Notes under the pieces: generated by a model
What the model was told of the DNA's origin: nothing
Seen by the model: the letters and a program-made list of their open reading frames with translations, nothing else
The model's database searches: none
Translations under genes and position numbers: made by a program
Shown here: positions 20,641 to 30,530 of the stretch, one piece after another
How the letters are laid out: each line of letters starts with the position of its first letter
How positions within the stretch are numbered: the stretch's first letter is position 1
Assembly (NCBI GenBank): GCA_022496185.1
Contig: WTXG01000033.1
Span: 1 to 64,000 of the forward strand
Direction of reading: 5' to 3'
DNA from: Multifurca ochricompacta
Lineage: Eukaryota > Basidiomycota > Agaricomycetes > Russulales > Russulaceae
DNA: 64,000 nt

Positions 20641-21840
20641 CTAGAAACGACTCGTACCGTCATCATCCTGTATCAGCTCCAGATAATTGTCAGCTACATT
20701 ACGATCATCCATCGTATAGTTCTCCTTATCCGAGTCTTGTGGGCATTGGTGAGTACGGAGAAACCCATAAGGGCCGCGCTGACCGCACGAGCGACAGAGA
20801 TCATGGACTGGACAGTCCAGTTCTCGATGTCCTGCATTGTGACAGAGGCACTTGCCGCACCAGCCAGACGGATTGATGATGGTCAGGGCGACTCCCACAC
20901 GGCGAAAGATGCAGAACCAGCTCCAATGGAGGTTGCTGCGACAGTGCCGACACCACTTGCGGTTGAGAGGGCAGTTCCAGCTGATATGATACTTGCTGTC
21001 GCACCTCCAGCACGTCTCTCCTCGGGGGTTCTCGTGCAGGCGTGGCATCTCAAACCGATTTGGTAGCAGTGTCGGGGCGGCCCCCAATGATCGCGGGGGA
21101 AGGGGTCGCGCATACGTATCAGCGTACCTTTCAGCAATGGTTTGGTACGCATCCCCCGCCTCCAACCTCTTTCGAATCTCCACCAGTTCCTGCTCCACTT
21201 GAAACATGCCGTTGGTCAGCCGTGCCATCATCTTCGCATGCTCTTTGTACTGTCGGTTGAGTGTCGTGCGCAGTGTCAAGTTCTTCTGCAGTCTCATTAC
21301 CTCAGCTTTGAGACGCGGAAGGCGCATGTCGTTGAGTACTTCGTCGATTGCGAAGGCGCGAGAGTCCTTGGCAGCCAGGTGTCCGAGCTGTTCATTGGTC
21401 ATGGTGTGGTGGAGACGTCCCGTATACCTTTCTTCTAAATAGACTGGGGCCCCATAGACAGGGCCATTCTTCTTCATACACCCAGCTACGTCCATTCCTC
21501 CGTTGGTGTAGAATATGTACTTCGCAATGGCAACCGTCCCGTCAGCCATGGTAATTTCGAGCGGGAAATACGTTGAGGAGTTCGGATTGTTAGTAAAGAA
21601 GGGGAATTCGGGTACTTCGTCATCTAGCTCCATGCCTAGTAGGTCATTTGGGTGCAGCTCCTCACTATGTTCGAAGTCGTCGTTTGGGTTTGGGGATTGG
21701 TTCTTGACCCGGGCCTCAGCGGCCTCGTAGTCAATGGGCGAGGAGGGACGTGTGGAAGGATGAGCAGATGGGAAACTCTCAACAACTACGGTGGTGGCCA
21801 TGAAGGCATCAACAGCAGCGTTGGCAGCGACAAAAGACAT
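20641..21840 (-). CDS. B2 ORF3: intact multi-zinc-knuckle protein, function unknown
   Basis: The only complete ORF3 in the window (399 residues from MSFVAANAAVDAFMA; the frame is open upstream to 22002). It lies downstream of pol, in a different frame, overlapping the end of the chromodomain frame (stop at 21945). Visible parts: a Ser/Pro-rich N-terminus (HPSTRPSSPIDYEA); an acidic segment (LHPNDLLGMELDDEVPEFPFF); a central YIFYTNGGMDVAGC..GPVYGAPVYLEERY; a helical stretch (LPRLKAEVMRLQKNL, VEQELVEIRKRLEAGDAYQ); knuckles CWRCDSKYHISWNC and CRHCRSNLHWSWFC (CX2CX4HX4C); then CGKCLCHNAGHRELDC and CRSCGQRGPYG..RTHQC; acidic end NYLELIQDDDG. No signal peptide or membrane segment is seen, so it is not an envelope protein. 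Nucleic-acid binding is inferred from the knuckles. Family unrecognised. Confidence 0.8.
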   Translation of the reverse strand: MSFVAANAAVDAFMATTVVVESFPSAHPSTRPSSPIDYEAAEARVKNQSPNPNDDFEHSEELHPNDLLGMELDDEVPEFPFFTNNPNSSTYFPLEITMADGTVAIAKYIFYTNGGMDVAGCMKKNGPVYGAPVYLEERYTGRLHHTMTNEQLGHLAAKDSRAFAIDEVLNDMRLPRLKAEVMRLQKNLTLRTTLNRQYKEHAKMMARLTNGMFQVEQELVEIRKRLEAGDAYQTIAERYADTYARPLPPRSLGAAPTLLPNRFEMPRLHENPRGETCWRCDSKYHISWNCPLNRKWCRHCRSNLHWSWFCIFRRVGVALTIINPSGWCGKCLCHNAGHRELDCPVHDLCRSCGQRGPYGFLRTHQCPQDSDKENYTMDDRNVADNYLELIQDDDGTSRF

Positions 21841-21944
21841 GATTGATTGAATGGTGGTAGGACATTGCTGTGAGAGCATGTACTTGGGAATTTGTCTGGG
21901 GTCTGGGGCTGCTCCTTTTAACTGCCTTTGGGCACTTCTGGGTG

Positions 21945-24900
21945 TCAGACATGGAACTCCGAGATAAGGACTGGGGCGAAGATATTCCCGGCTGGTTCCC
22001 ACGAGTTGTCGGAGTCAGGGAATCCTTTCCACTTGATAAGGTATTGCAGTTTGCACCCGCGGCCTTTGTACCTGGAGTCTAGAACCTGCTCCACTTCCCA
22101 TTCCGCTTCGCCATCGATTAATTCAGGGGGGGTCTTGGGAAGTTTTCCCCATGTAGAGACGTTTCTTTGTAAGGTGTCAGAAGTCGGGCATGGAAGACCG
22201 GATGGATCCTCCATGTGGATGGGAGTTCGAGTTTGTATGATACATCTGACAGCTTCCTTGTTATCTTGAAAGGTCCGTGACGTCGGGGTGCTAGTTTGGC
22301 TGTGGGATGTGACGTGCGAATGTGCTTCCCTTCTAACCAGACAAGGTCATTGGTCTGATAAGGTGTGAACTTTGATGGCCATTCTGCGAGGGTCTTTTGC
22401 GCTTTCAACAGATTTTCATTGGCCGATTTCCTGATCTCTTCCCATTGGCTGATACACTGCGCAGCTGAGGGGACATTCGTGGGTTTCGTGGCCCAGGTGG
22501 TGCGCGGCGTCCATCCCATGATAAGTGAAAATGGGGAAGCCTTAGTGGTACCATTGGGCCAGGAGTTGTGCGCAAATTCCGCAGTTGCCAGCCAGTCGGC
22601 CCAATCGTCCTGTCGTCCATTGCACCAGAATCGCAGATACTGTTCTAGCCACTGGTTGTCCTTTCTGACTGTCCATCGGTCTGTGGATGGTAGGCGGTCA
22701 GATGTTTTGGGTGACATCTAAGACTTTACAGAGAGCTTTGGCAAATGTAGAGGTAAAACGGGGGTCTCGGTCAGAGATAATCTTTTCAGGGATGCCATAA
22801 TGCCTGTAGACGTGATCCAGGTAGAGCTTGGCTACTCCTTCTGCTGTAATGGACTCGTTGCATGGTATAAACAATGCTGCCTTGGAACAGTCGTGGTCTG
22901 TGATGGTCAAGATGGAATCAAAGCCCCGAGAAAGGGAAGTTTGACGATGAAGTCCATTGCATGGTCTGGAACGGGAGCGAGGCTGTAGGAGTAATTGGGA
23001 ATAATGCTGGTGGATGTGGGTGCGTGTTTACTTTATTGGCTTGACAGTCTGCGCATCCTTTCACATAGGTTTCCAGTCCTTTTTCATGTTTGGCCACCAG
23101 TAATCTCGTTTGGCCAGGGTGTATGTATTAGCAATACCGGGGTGTCCTGCAGAGGGAAGGTCGTGGTGAAAATGGATCACCCCCCTCTTAATGTTGTCGC
23201 CACCGTGACAACGAGCCGATCCCTGTCTTCCACCAAAGGCCGTCAACCTCTTTCAGGTTATGTGCGTCTGCCCACGTTCGACATAGTGCTGATTCATATT
23301 TTGCGAGACTTGGGCCCATAGATCCATGTCGTGAAGACTGACGATGGCTGTCTTTGCAAAGACTTCTTCGGGGAGTACAGTGATATCGTTGTTGTCCTCC
23401 TCCCCGCTGCTCAAGTCAGATCGTCGTGACAGGGCATCTGCGCGTGCATTGCGACTTCCTGCAATGTGTTTCAATACAAAGTTATATTCCTCTAGCTCGA
23501 GGACTTCACGCACAACTCGTCGCTGATTTTGTGGGTTCTTTCCAATAGAGTAGATTGGAATGGTCGGTGTGAATGATAGTCTTGTGAGGGGTCCCCGCTA
23601 AGTATGGCCGCCAGTGTCGTAGTGCTTTTACAATGGCAGCAGTTCTCTGTCCCAGATGTCATAATTTCGTTCGGCGGTGAGAATGTCTCTGAGTAGAAGG
23701 CGACTGGGTGAAGTAATCCCGTCGCGTCTCTTTGGTTTAATACTGCACCATTGGCAAAATGTGACGCATCACTTCTAACTCGAAGGGCTTTTCTAGGTCT
23801 GGCTGTAGAAGGACTGGTTCTGAGCCAACATATCTCGAATCGTTCGAAGGCTTGTTGTTGTTCACTTGTCCAGTGCCAGGGTACATTTTTCTTTAACAGC
23901 CCATTTAGTGGTTGGGCGATCCCTGAGAACCCTTGTACGAATCGTCGATAAAAGTTACAAAATCCAATGAAGGATCGCACGTCCTTGACACATGTGGGTA
24001 TGGGCCATTCCCGGATTCCTTGTACCTTCACCGGATCCATCCGCACATGTCCTCTTCTAGAATAACTCCCAAGTACTCGACGCTTCGTTGTTCGAATGAG
24101 CATTTGGCCGGTTTAAGATATAGGTCGTGTTCGTGCAGGATATCTAACACTTGGTGCACCCGCTCTCGGTGGTGGGTAAGGTTGTCTGCGGTGGCTACAA
24201 GGATGTCATCCATATATACTACCACCTCTCCAGTGAGAATGAGGTCACGGAAAATATGATTCATCATTGCTTGAAAGGTGGCCGGCGAGTTGGTGAGACC
24301 GAAGAACATGACGTTTGGTTCAAAGAGTCCTTGGTTAGTTTTGAAAGCCGCTTTGCACTGATCTCCTTCTTTGATCCTGATGTTATTGTACCCCCAGCGG
24401 ACATCCATTTTGGAGAACAGGGATTTGTCTCGCATGGTGTCAATGAGTTCTGAGATAAGTGGTAGGGGGTAGGCGTTCTTTACAGTGTAAGCATTTATTC
24501 ATCGGTAATCTTGGACAGGTCGAAGTTTGCCATCTTTTTCTTGATAAAGAAGAATGGTGATGCGTATGGTGACTTCGATGGATGAATATACCCTTTGCCA
24601 AGTGCTCTTCAGGAATGCCGTAAGTGCCGTTTGTTCTGTCTGAGACAATGGGTAGATTTTACAATCGATTGCTGATGGGGTGTCGGTGTGAATTCTATGG
24701 CATGATCCCATGGTCGCGCAGGTGGGAAGCGTTGCGATTCTTCCTCTGAAAATACCTTCCAGTGTCGGTGGTATGCTTCCGGCACTACCTCCTCAAAGGT
24801 TTTTCTGAGTGTCCCTCCACTGCCTTCTGGGCAAGCTCGACGCTTTGGTAACAAAGCAATATCCCGCATCCTCTGCTCTTCGTACTGCCGAATGTCGAGC

Positions 24901-25351
24901 CATATAGTGTATCCCATTGATGTGATCAGGACAGGGTAGAACTCCTTATCCATGGTTGCGTCACTCCAGTTAATTTTGGTTCGAATGCTGCAAGCCAGGG
25001 TATCCTAGGATCAGATCTTCGTCTCCTAAGTTGGTACTAGGAAGGAATGACTTTGGTTTGTTCTCCCACTTGGACGTTAAGATCAGTATAATGCGTAATC
25101 TTTCCTGCCCGATTAGCCGTTCCATCGATATTCCAAATATTTTTTCTGGGGAGTGCCAGCATCCCCAATCCCATGGTCTCGCCATTCGTGGGCTAATAAA
25201 GTTGTCGGTGGCTCCTGAATCTATCAGGATGTCACGATCGGCCGTCTTCTGTGTTGTCTCGAAATGTACTGGTATTTTCAGTGATTTGAAGCACTAGTGT
25301 ACACAGAGGTTACATGTAATGCTCGCGCCCAGGCCGATGGGGTAGAGCCGG
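21945..25351 (-). pseudogene. B2 pol: protease to chromodomain, frameshifted
   Basis: Protease region about 25330-24970 (DILIDSGATDNFIS-type relics); RT with [41 protein letters not shown] and YMDDILVA (24435-24028); RNase H (about 23700-23490); integrase with FHHDLPSAGHPGIANTY (about 23140), LTITDHDCSKAALF, SDRDPRFTSTFAKAL and QWLEQYLRFWCNGRQDDW; chromodomain GRGCKLQYLIKWKGFPDSDNSWEPA ending EFHV-stop at 21945. Breaks are mostly 1-nt gains or losses rather than nonsense codons, unlike A2. It encodes the replication enzymes; the chromodomain would steer integration to chromatin. Confidence 0.88.
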
Positions 25352-25361
25352 TCAAAAATCC
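25352..25361 (-). promoter_or_regulatory. Candidate -1 frameshift site at the B2 gag stop
   Basis: The minus strand reads GGATTTTTGA; the pol frame (TGSTPSAWARALHVTS) is -1 to gag, as in A1. Confidence 0.55.
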
Positions 25362-26855
25362 TTCTTTGCGAATGCTTTTTCTACTAAGATCACTCGTACT
25401 TCCTCGCTCTCCTTCATCATGTTAGACCAAATTTCTTGTGCCTTTCTTCTTTCGTCAGTGTTTTCTTATCAACAGTCGGTGGGTTATTGCAGACAGGTGT
25501 GACTGTAGCTTCAGCCACACGCGCCCCTTCTTGGGGCACTCCCGAGACATGTGCCCTTGCACTTTGCAACGGAAGCATCTTCCTTCCTTCATCAACGTTT
25601 GTCTTTCGTCTTCGGTGAGTGTGGCCCGGGCCCTGGTCCTATCTGCTGAGGTATCCATGGCATTTGGGTCTCTTTGGGAGGCGTGTGTGGGTTTAACCCC
25701 AAAGGCCGCCTTCCACTGATCGCGGGTCTTTCCCTTCTTGGTATCGACTCCAAAACGTGTCTGGAAGTCGAGATAGTCTTGCTGCTGTCGTCGGGCAGCA
25801 TCAACCCATGTATCCCAGTCACTAGGGTGGTGGAACTGGATGATGTTTTTGACTAACGGGTTCGGAAGTCCTTGGGAGAAGAGGTCTAGTGTTGCCTCTT
25901 CGTCTGTGTCATACCCGGCCCAATTGGCCAAGCTTCTGAATTTCGCCACATAGGCGTCCAAATCCCCTTTGTCCATTTTCAGGGACTTCAGTTCACGGGC
26001 AGCCTTCTGCTTGGCTTGCCCGTCCGTAAATGCATCTTTAAATCGCTGAGCGATGGTCTCCCAAAGACCCTCACTAGTGGTGCGGCATCCACTCTCAACC
26101 TGTTCGTTCAACCATTCCAGTTGTTCCATCGTCCAGTCGTCCACTGCATCCCCCTGGATTAGTGATAAGAATAAGTTGGCTCGTTGGAAGGGATTGATTA
26201 TTTGGGGGACATCGTGGTTGAAGTTCTTGAATGTCGTGAACTCCAACATGAACTTCTTACTTTGTGACCGATCCCCAGTGAACGTTTGGGGCAGTACACC
26301 TGATAGTCGTCCCGAGGGTGGGGGAATGTTTGGTGGCATCATGACTGGTGGGGGTGGCAGAGGAGGGGCTGGGTCTGGGAGCTGGGCAGCGATAGTGGAC
26401 ATTTTCTGCGGTGTGGTGGTACTGGTGGACTGTAGGGATATCTGAGGAGTTGTCAAAGCAGGGGCTCTGATCGTGACAACTGCTGGTGCAACTGGGGTAG
26501 TTGACGCTAATACCAGTGCTTCTTCACTGTGTTCTTCTATGTACTCTTCTGGTTCAGAGTCCGTGACAATGGCTGGGGGATTTTCTCTCCACGGTCCTAA
26601 TCCAAATTCTGGTGGGGCGGGCCCTGTAGTGACCCAAGAGTGTCGGCTATCCGAGTATCGGATACGATACCAAACTCTCTTCTCGTCGTCGTATTCTACC
26701 GGTTGGTATCTTCCGTCGTGATAGACGTAGTATCCAAACTCGGACTCAAAATCTTTCCAGGTGGCAGAGCCAAGTACTTGCTGTGAAAGATTATGCTCGT
26801 CTCTGCGTTCGATGAGTTCTTCTCGGAAGAGGGTCTGACTGCAGCTGGAAGCCAC
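25352..26855 (-). pseudogene. B2 gag
   Basis: Starts MASSCSQTLFREELIERRDEH (26855). N-terminal element-specific domain (KDFESEFGYYVYHDGRYQ, WRENPPAIVTDSEPEEYIEE); Pro-rich linker; capsid FTGDRSQSKKFMLEF, DDWTMEQLEWLNEQ, GDLDAYVAKFRSLANWAGYDTDEEA; zinc knuckle CFRCKVQGHMSREC. Open to just past the knuckle, then an indel in the G-run of KKG (about 25520) shifts the frame; the normal tail ends at the slip site. It is the best-preserved gypsy Gag in the window. Confidence 0.88.
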
Positions 26856-26861
26856 TGTGAG

Positions 26862-26872
26862 AGACTCGACTT
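26862..26872 (-). other. B2 self-primer binding site
   Basis: AAGTCGAGTCT, 2 nt from the LTR. An exact 11-nt complement of AGACTCGACTT at 27104-27094 (minus strand) in the 5' LTR. Confidence 0.8.
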
Positions 26873-26874
26873 GA

Positions 26875-27464
26875 TGTTACACCCGGTGCGGGATGTTCCA
26901 CACGACCTGTGTGACAGTGTTTACGGGTTCGGGTAAGAAACCAATAAGGTTCCTTGGAGTTAAAGTATGACGAGTCAAAGTCCAAGAGGCTGTACTCTTT
27001 AGACGATGTTAAGTAGACAAGTGCCAGAAGCACTGAGACAACTGAGCTCAAGATCAAAGGGAAGTCCAGAAGACAAGCACCGATGTATTCAATAAGTCGA
27101 GTCTGAGGTCTACAGTGTAGCTACAGCGGACTTATATACGTAATCAAATGAGCGTCTAAAGATAAGATAACACAGAGTCATGTGGGCCCGAATATATGAA
27201 AGTGGAGGGCATAAAGCCTGGCTTCTGATAGGGTATTAAGTAAGTGTCCGGTCGTAAAGATAACGAGATAAACGATAACAAGATAAGAGTCAAATACAAG
27301 CAAGCAACGGGTCAACAAGTCCAAAGCGAATCACGGGGACGGGAGCAGGGCACGTGAGGGATCCCAGGATGGGGACGTGATCAGGAAGTGCAAGGTAGGC
27401 GGTAAAGAGGGGTCGTCATTGGGGAGGGTGAAGAAAATAGGGTTACTTGGCAGAGACTGTAACA
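26875..27464 (-). repeat. B2 5' LTR (590 bp)
   Basis: Minus strand: TATA box (GTATATAAG, about 27137) about 30 nt before AGACTCGACTT (27104-27094), the inferred transcript start. Flanked on the right by the ctaag duplication. Confidence 0.95.
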
Positions 27465-27554
27465 CTAAGTCATATTTGGATTAGCTGAACTATAACTACT
27501 AGTTATATGTCATAAAATTCTCTCTGCCAAAAGCCACGGCTTGGGCCAAGCTGG

Positions 27555-27797
27555 GGCAGGTCCTGTCATGACCCAGGAACAGTGGCTTCAAGAGTAACAG
27601 ATACAGTACCAAACCCATTTGTGTTCATTGTATTCAACCAGCTGGTACTTGTCATCATGATAGACATAGTATCCAAACTCACTTTCAAAATCTTTCCAGA
27701 CAGCAGAGCCAAGGACCTGTTGTGAAAGATTATCCTTGTCTCAGTGGTCAATGGGTTCTTCAGTGTGCAAGGTCTGACTTTGGCTAGATGAAGCCAT
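27555..27797 (-). pseudogene. A0 gag, N-terminus
   Basis: Minus-strand relics from MASSSQSQTLHTEEPID to WVMTGPAP, including NLSQQVLGSAVWKDFESEFGYYVYHDDKYQ. Contains TGA/TAA stops and follows the A0 5' LTR after a PBS relic (aagttgagtct, about 27806-27816). Confidence 0.82.
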
Positions 27798-27818
27798 GGT
27801 GAGGGAGACTCAACTTAA

Positions 27819-28406
27819 TGTAATGCCTGGTGCAGGCATTCAGCACAATGTGTGACTTAGTCACATAGCGTAACTACAAGTTCTAGTGCACACTGTGTTT
27901 CAAGTGTATGGAGTTTGAGTGAGAAGTCAATACCAAGGAGCTAATCCCTTAGTACTGGTGAGTGGAGGAGTGCCAGAAGCACTGAGACAATTCAGAGGTC
28001 AGGTCTTAGAGATCACCCAGAAGGTAATGCACCAAGTCAATTAAGAAGTTGAGTCTGAGGCATACAGGCTATCTAAGCAGGCCTTATATATGTAACAGGG
28101 ATCAGAGTCTAAATTGGAGTATTGTACTTGATGTATCAATGGAGTCGTAATGTAACTAAAAGGGGAAACAGGGCCAGAGTGGGTCAGATGAGAATATACC
28201 AAGACATATCCAGTATAGCTGCAATTCTGGTGGGAAAATACATAAGAGTCCTGATGTAAAGTATGAGTCAGCACAGCCTGAGTCAAAGATAAGAAGCAAA
28301 CAAGTACAAATAGAAGCACAAATGCAGTCAACAAAGATCAAACAGGGCCAAACAGCAAATCACATGAAGCAGAAAAGAGCAAGATGATGTAGTGGGGTTT
28401 GTAACA
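27819..28406 (-). repeat. A0 5' LTR (588 bp)
   Basis: A-family LTR (tgtaatgcctgg...tttgtaaca), matching the A1 LTRs but with CpGs almost all converted to TG/CA. Right flank cagtg (28407-28411) would be half of the A0 target duplication; the other half is outside the window. Confidence 0.9.
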
Positions 28407-28536
28407 CAGTGCTCAGTGTGAAAGAGATTGTATTGAGACAGGACATCCTTTGATTGGATGAAAGGACAAAGGACACAATAATAAAAGTAATATAACAGTT
28501 ATGGAATGCAAAGCAAAGAAAATGAGACAGTGAATG

Positions 28537-29649
28537 TGTCACAGTTAGGTGTGGAACTGTGTTGGGGTTGGACAGGAGCGAGTCTTCCAAGTCAAGGCAA
28601 GGTTCAAAGTTACAATAGAGTCAAGATCTAGTCAAGCCCATGACAAAGTCAGAGGGCACGCATGTGAGATTCGAAGTCGACGGCAGAGACTCTAAGTCCT
28701 GCAACAAGTTCAAGATGATGAAGGCTCTCCAAGTCACATCTTGGAGAGTTCAAGTGGGGCTCTAACTGAGAGGATTTGATGAAGTCCGAAGCACCTTTGA
28801 TTGAACCAAGAGAACAGACTTAGGTCTGTCTCTCTACTTTACTGTACTTTAAATACAAGTAGTTCTAGCTATGTCATAGTAAATAGAAGGTTCTAGGACT
28901 ATGACATAGTATCTATGTTACGACCTACCCAGCGTACCCAACAGACAGCGAGACGTGGGGGACACACAAGCAGTGACAGTAGCTGCGCGGGGTTCACAAG
29001 GACATCGCCGGCTTAGTCATGATGTCCCACGCCGAAGTCCAGAAGACAAGTACGGCATGAGGTACAGAAGCAGATCACGTGACAGTAAGGTTTGATGCCT
29101 TGTGTACAGAAGGACCCTGAACCTTAGTTGACGTGGGAAGATGGTGGCACTGGTTCTGATGGAAGGTTCCATAGTCACACGTCCAGAACCACAAGCGTCT
29201 AGATAAGCCTGATAAGAACGGATGACTAAGCTAGTACCAGCATGTATATATACCCTAGCTAGTCTCGCTCAGATGGTTCCCCATCTTGAGCTCCTGTGAC
29301 AATCAGTAGCCTTGTGGACCTTTAACTTCCTTCCTTGCGTCTCACCACCCGAACTCGTCCCTTTGGTACTCGTCCTCTGTGACCTGTACACTGAGCCTGT
29401 GACTCTGGTAGACCCTGCATTGGACTTATTGTCTTCCGCATCGACCCAAGATTGTCCCGACCTTGTCTCTGTGACCTAGCCGCCCGCACTCGACCGCGTA
29501 CGCCCCTCTGAGCATAACAATCTAAATGGTTGTGCAGTAGAATGAGCTAGAACTAAGGAGAATTAGGAGGGGTTAGGCCCTCAGTAAGCAAACACCAGTG
29601 AAACATGATGTCAAGTCATTAGTAATGTTGCAGGGAGACTTCTGTCACA
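28537..29649. repeat. Solo LTR, D family, interrupted
   Basis: Ends tgtcacagttagg and acttctgtcaca; the TSD is gaatg (28532-28536 and 29650-29654). Without the nested E-family LTR it is about 504 bp and matches 18798-19309. Confidence 0.88.
28916..29519 (+). repeat. Solo LTR, E family (604 bp), nested in a D LTR
   Basis: Runs tgttacgacctaccc...gagcataaca with TSD atcta (28911-28915 and 29520-29524). It is rich in intact CpGs compared with the surrounding LTR, so it is a recent arrival. A TATA motif (gtatatatacc, about 29244) suggests plus orientation. No other copy is in the window. Confidence 0.85.
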
Positions 29650-30530
29650 GAATGGCACAGGTGACCCATCAACACATGGGTCTGCAGGTAAGAATACCCA
29701 TGGGTACAGGTATCTGTGGGTATGGGTACAGGTTGTGTCCTGTGTACCCACAGGTTACCTGTGCAGATCCCTAGGTGAGATAGATAGTGGTATTGTAGTA
29801 TCTAAAATATAAGCCTGCACCATGCCTGTTTCTACACTATAGCATAAACTACATAAAAGCTGCTGTAGAATAGCCCTAATAAATCATCCTGTTTGAGAAA
29901 CATCCCTGTCCATCACTTCATTGCTCTAAAACTCTTGCTCACACTACCTGCTCAACTCTATATTCTCTCTAGAATACCCTCAAGAATGCACCTATTAATT
30001 ACCTTATCACTCTAAGCATCTTGCTCATGCTGCCCTGCACAACTTTATTTTCTGTAGTACATCTACTACTGTATACTGTAAATGGCCATATCCATACCCA
30101 TACTGTACCTGTCAGTGATCTAGTGAGTACAAAAAACAGATTGTGGATGGGTCAGCCATACCCATCCTATTACTGTCAAATGGATGGCTGTCACCATAAA
30201 ATGGATGGTGCACAGCCCTAGGTTTTCTAACTCATATTTTATCATGATTGTAGCTATTTTACTCCAATTGTTATAAAGCAAACAATGCAGATGTACAAAA
30301 CATTGCAACAGTTTTGTTGCACACTGTAATTGACATATTGACAATCAGATCCAAAGTCACATAAACTCATACAAAGGTATATTAACAAAACAATGACCAA
30401 TCATATAACCTCAGTTTAAGGAAATTCATATCTATAGTATGTTAGCTGACATTCTTAAGATATAAGATATGAACATGTTACTTACAACTATACTTCCAAC
30501 TTGATGGTGTTGTTCACACACACAATATTC
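29650..30530. other. Non-coding interval downstream of the NLR gene
   Basis: No gene is seen. 29650-29790 holds repeated acccatgggta/gggtacaggt motifs, and 30060-30215 holds related cccatacccat motifs ending ggtgcacagccctagg, an inverted echo of tgtgcagatccctagg at 29760. This suggests a small diverged TIR element. The rest is AT-rich; the last 250 bp form the 3' flank of the NLR gene. Confidence 0.4.

Larger units (their letters stand above)
20020..27464 (-). mobile_element. Ty3/gypsy chromodomain element B2, complete
   Basis: 7,445 bp, LTRs 590 bp each, TSD ctaag (20015-20019 and 27465-27469). The LTR pair differs by few bases, all seen as transitions at CpG-type sites (for example ggacatt versus ggatgtt, from an inferred ggacgtt). 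Minus-strand order is PBS, gag, pol, chromodomain, ORF3, PPT. ORF3 is intact, and gag is open for 466 codons before a frameshift. Several 1-nt indels break pol. Confidence 0.95.
2711..28406 (-). mobile_element. Ty3/gypsy element A0 (old, multiply interrupted)
   Basis: A0 is a single minus-strand gypsy element now in pieces: protease at 2711-2968; gag at 17333-18159, 18749-18797, 19310-19722 and 27555-27797; 5' LTR at 27819-28406. Pieces belong together because each junction continues the same gag/protease alignment (compare intact A1 at 10100-11923), and most inserts are flanked by 5-bp duplications of A0 sequence (gagtg, tgctc, aagga). Its pol, chromodomain and 3' LTR are left of the window or lost. 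It is strongly CpG-depleted and therefore the oldest layer here. Confidence 0.85.

Noticed and set aside
20641..21840. ORF3 as an envelope gene making the gypsy an errantivirus-like element
   Set aside because: There is no signal peptide, membrane segment or furin-type site; it has zinc knuckles instead.
30021..30344. Short open frames at 30021 (+) and 30120 (-)
   Set aside because: They lie over a diverged acccat-rich repeat, have no homology I recognise and no splice or codon support.
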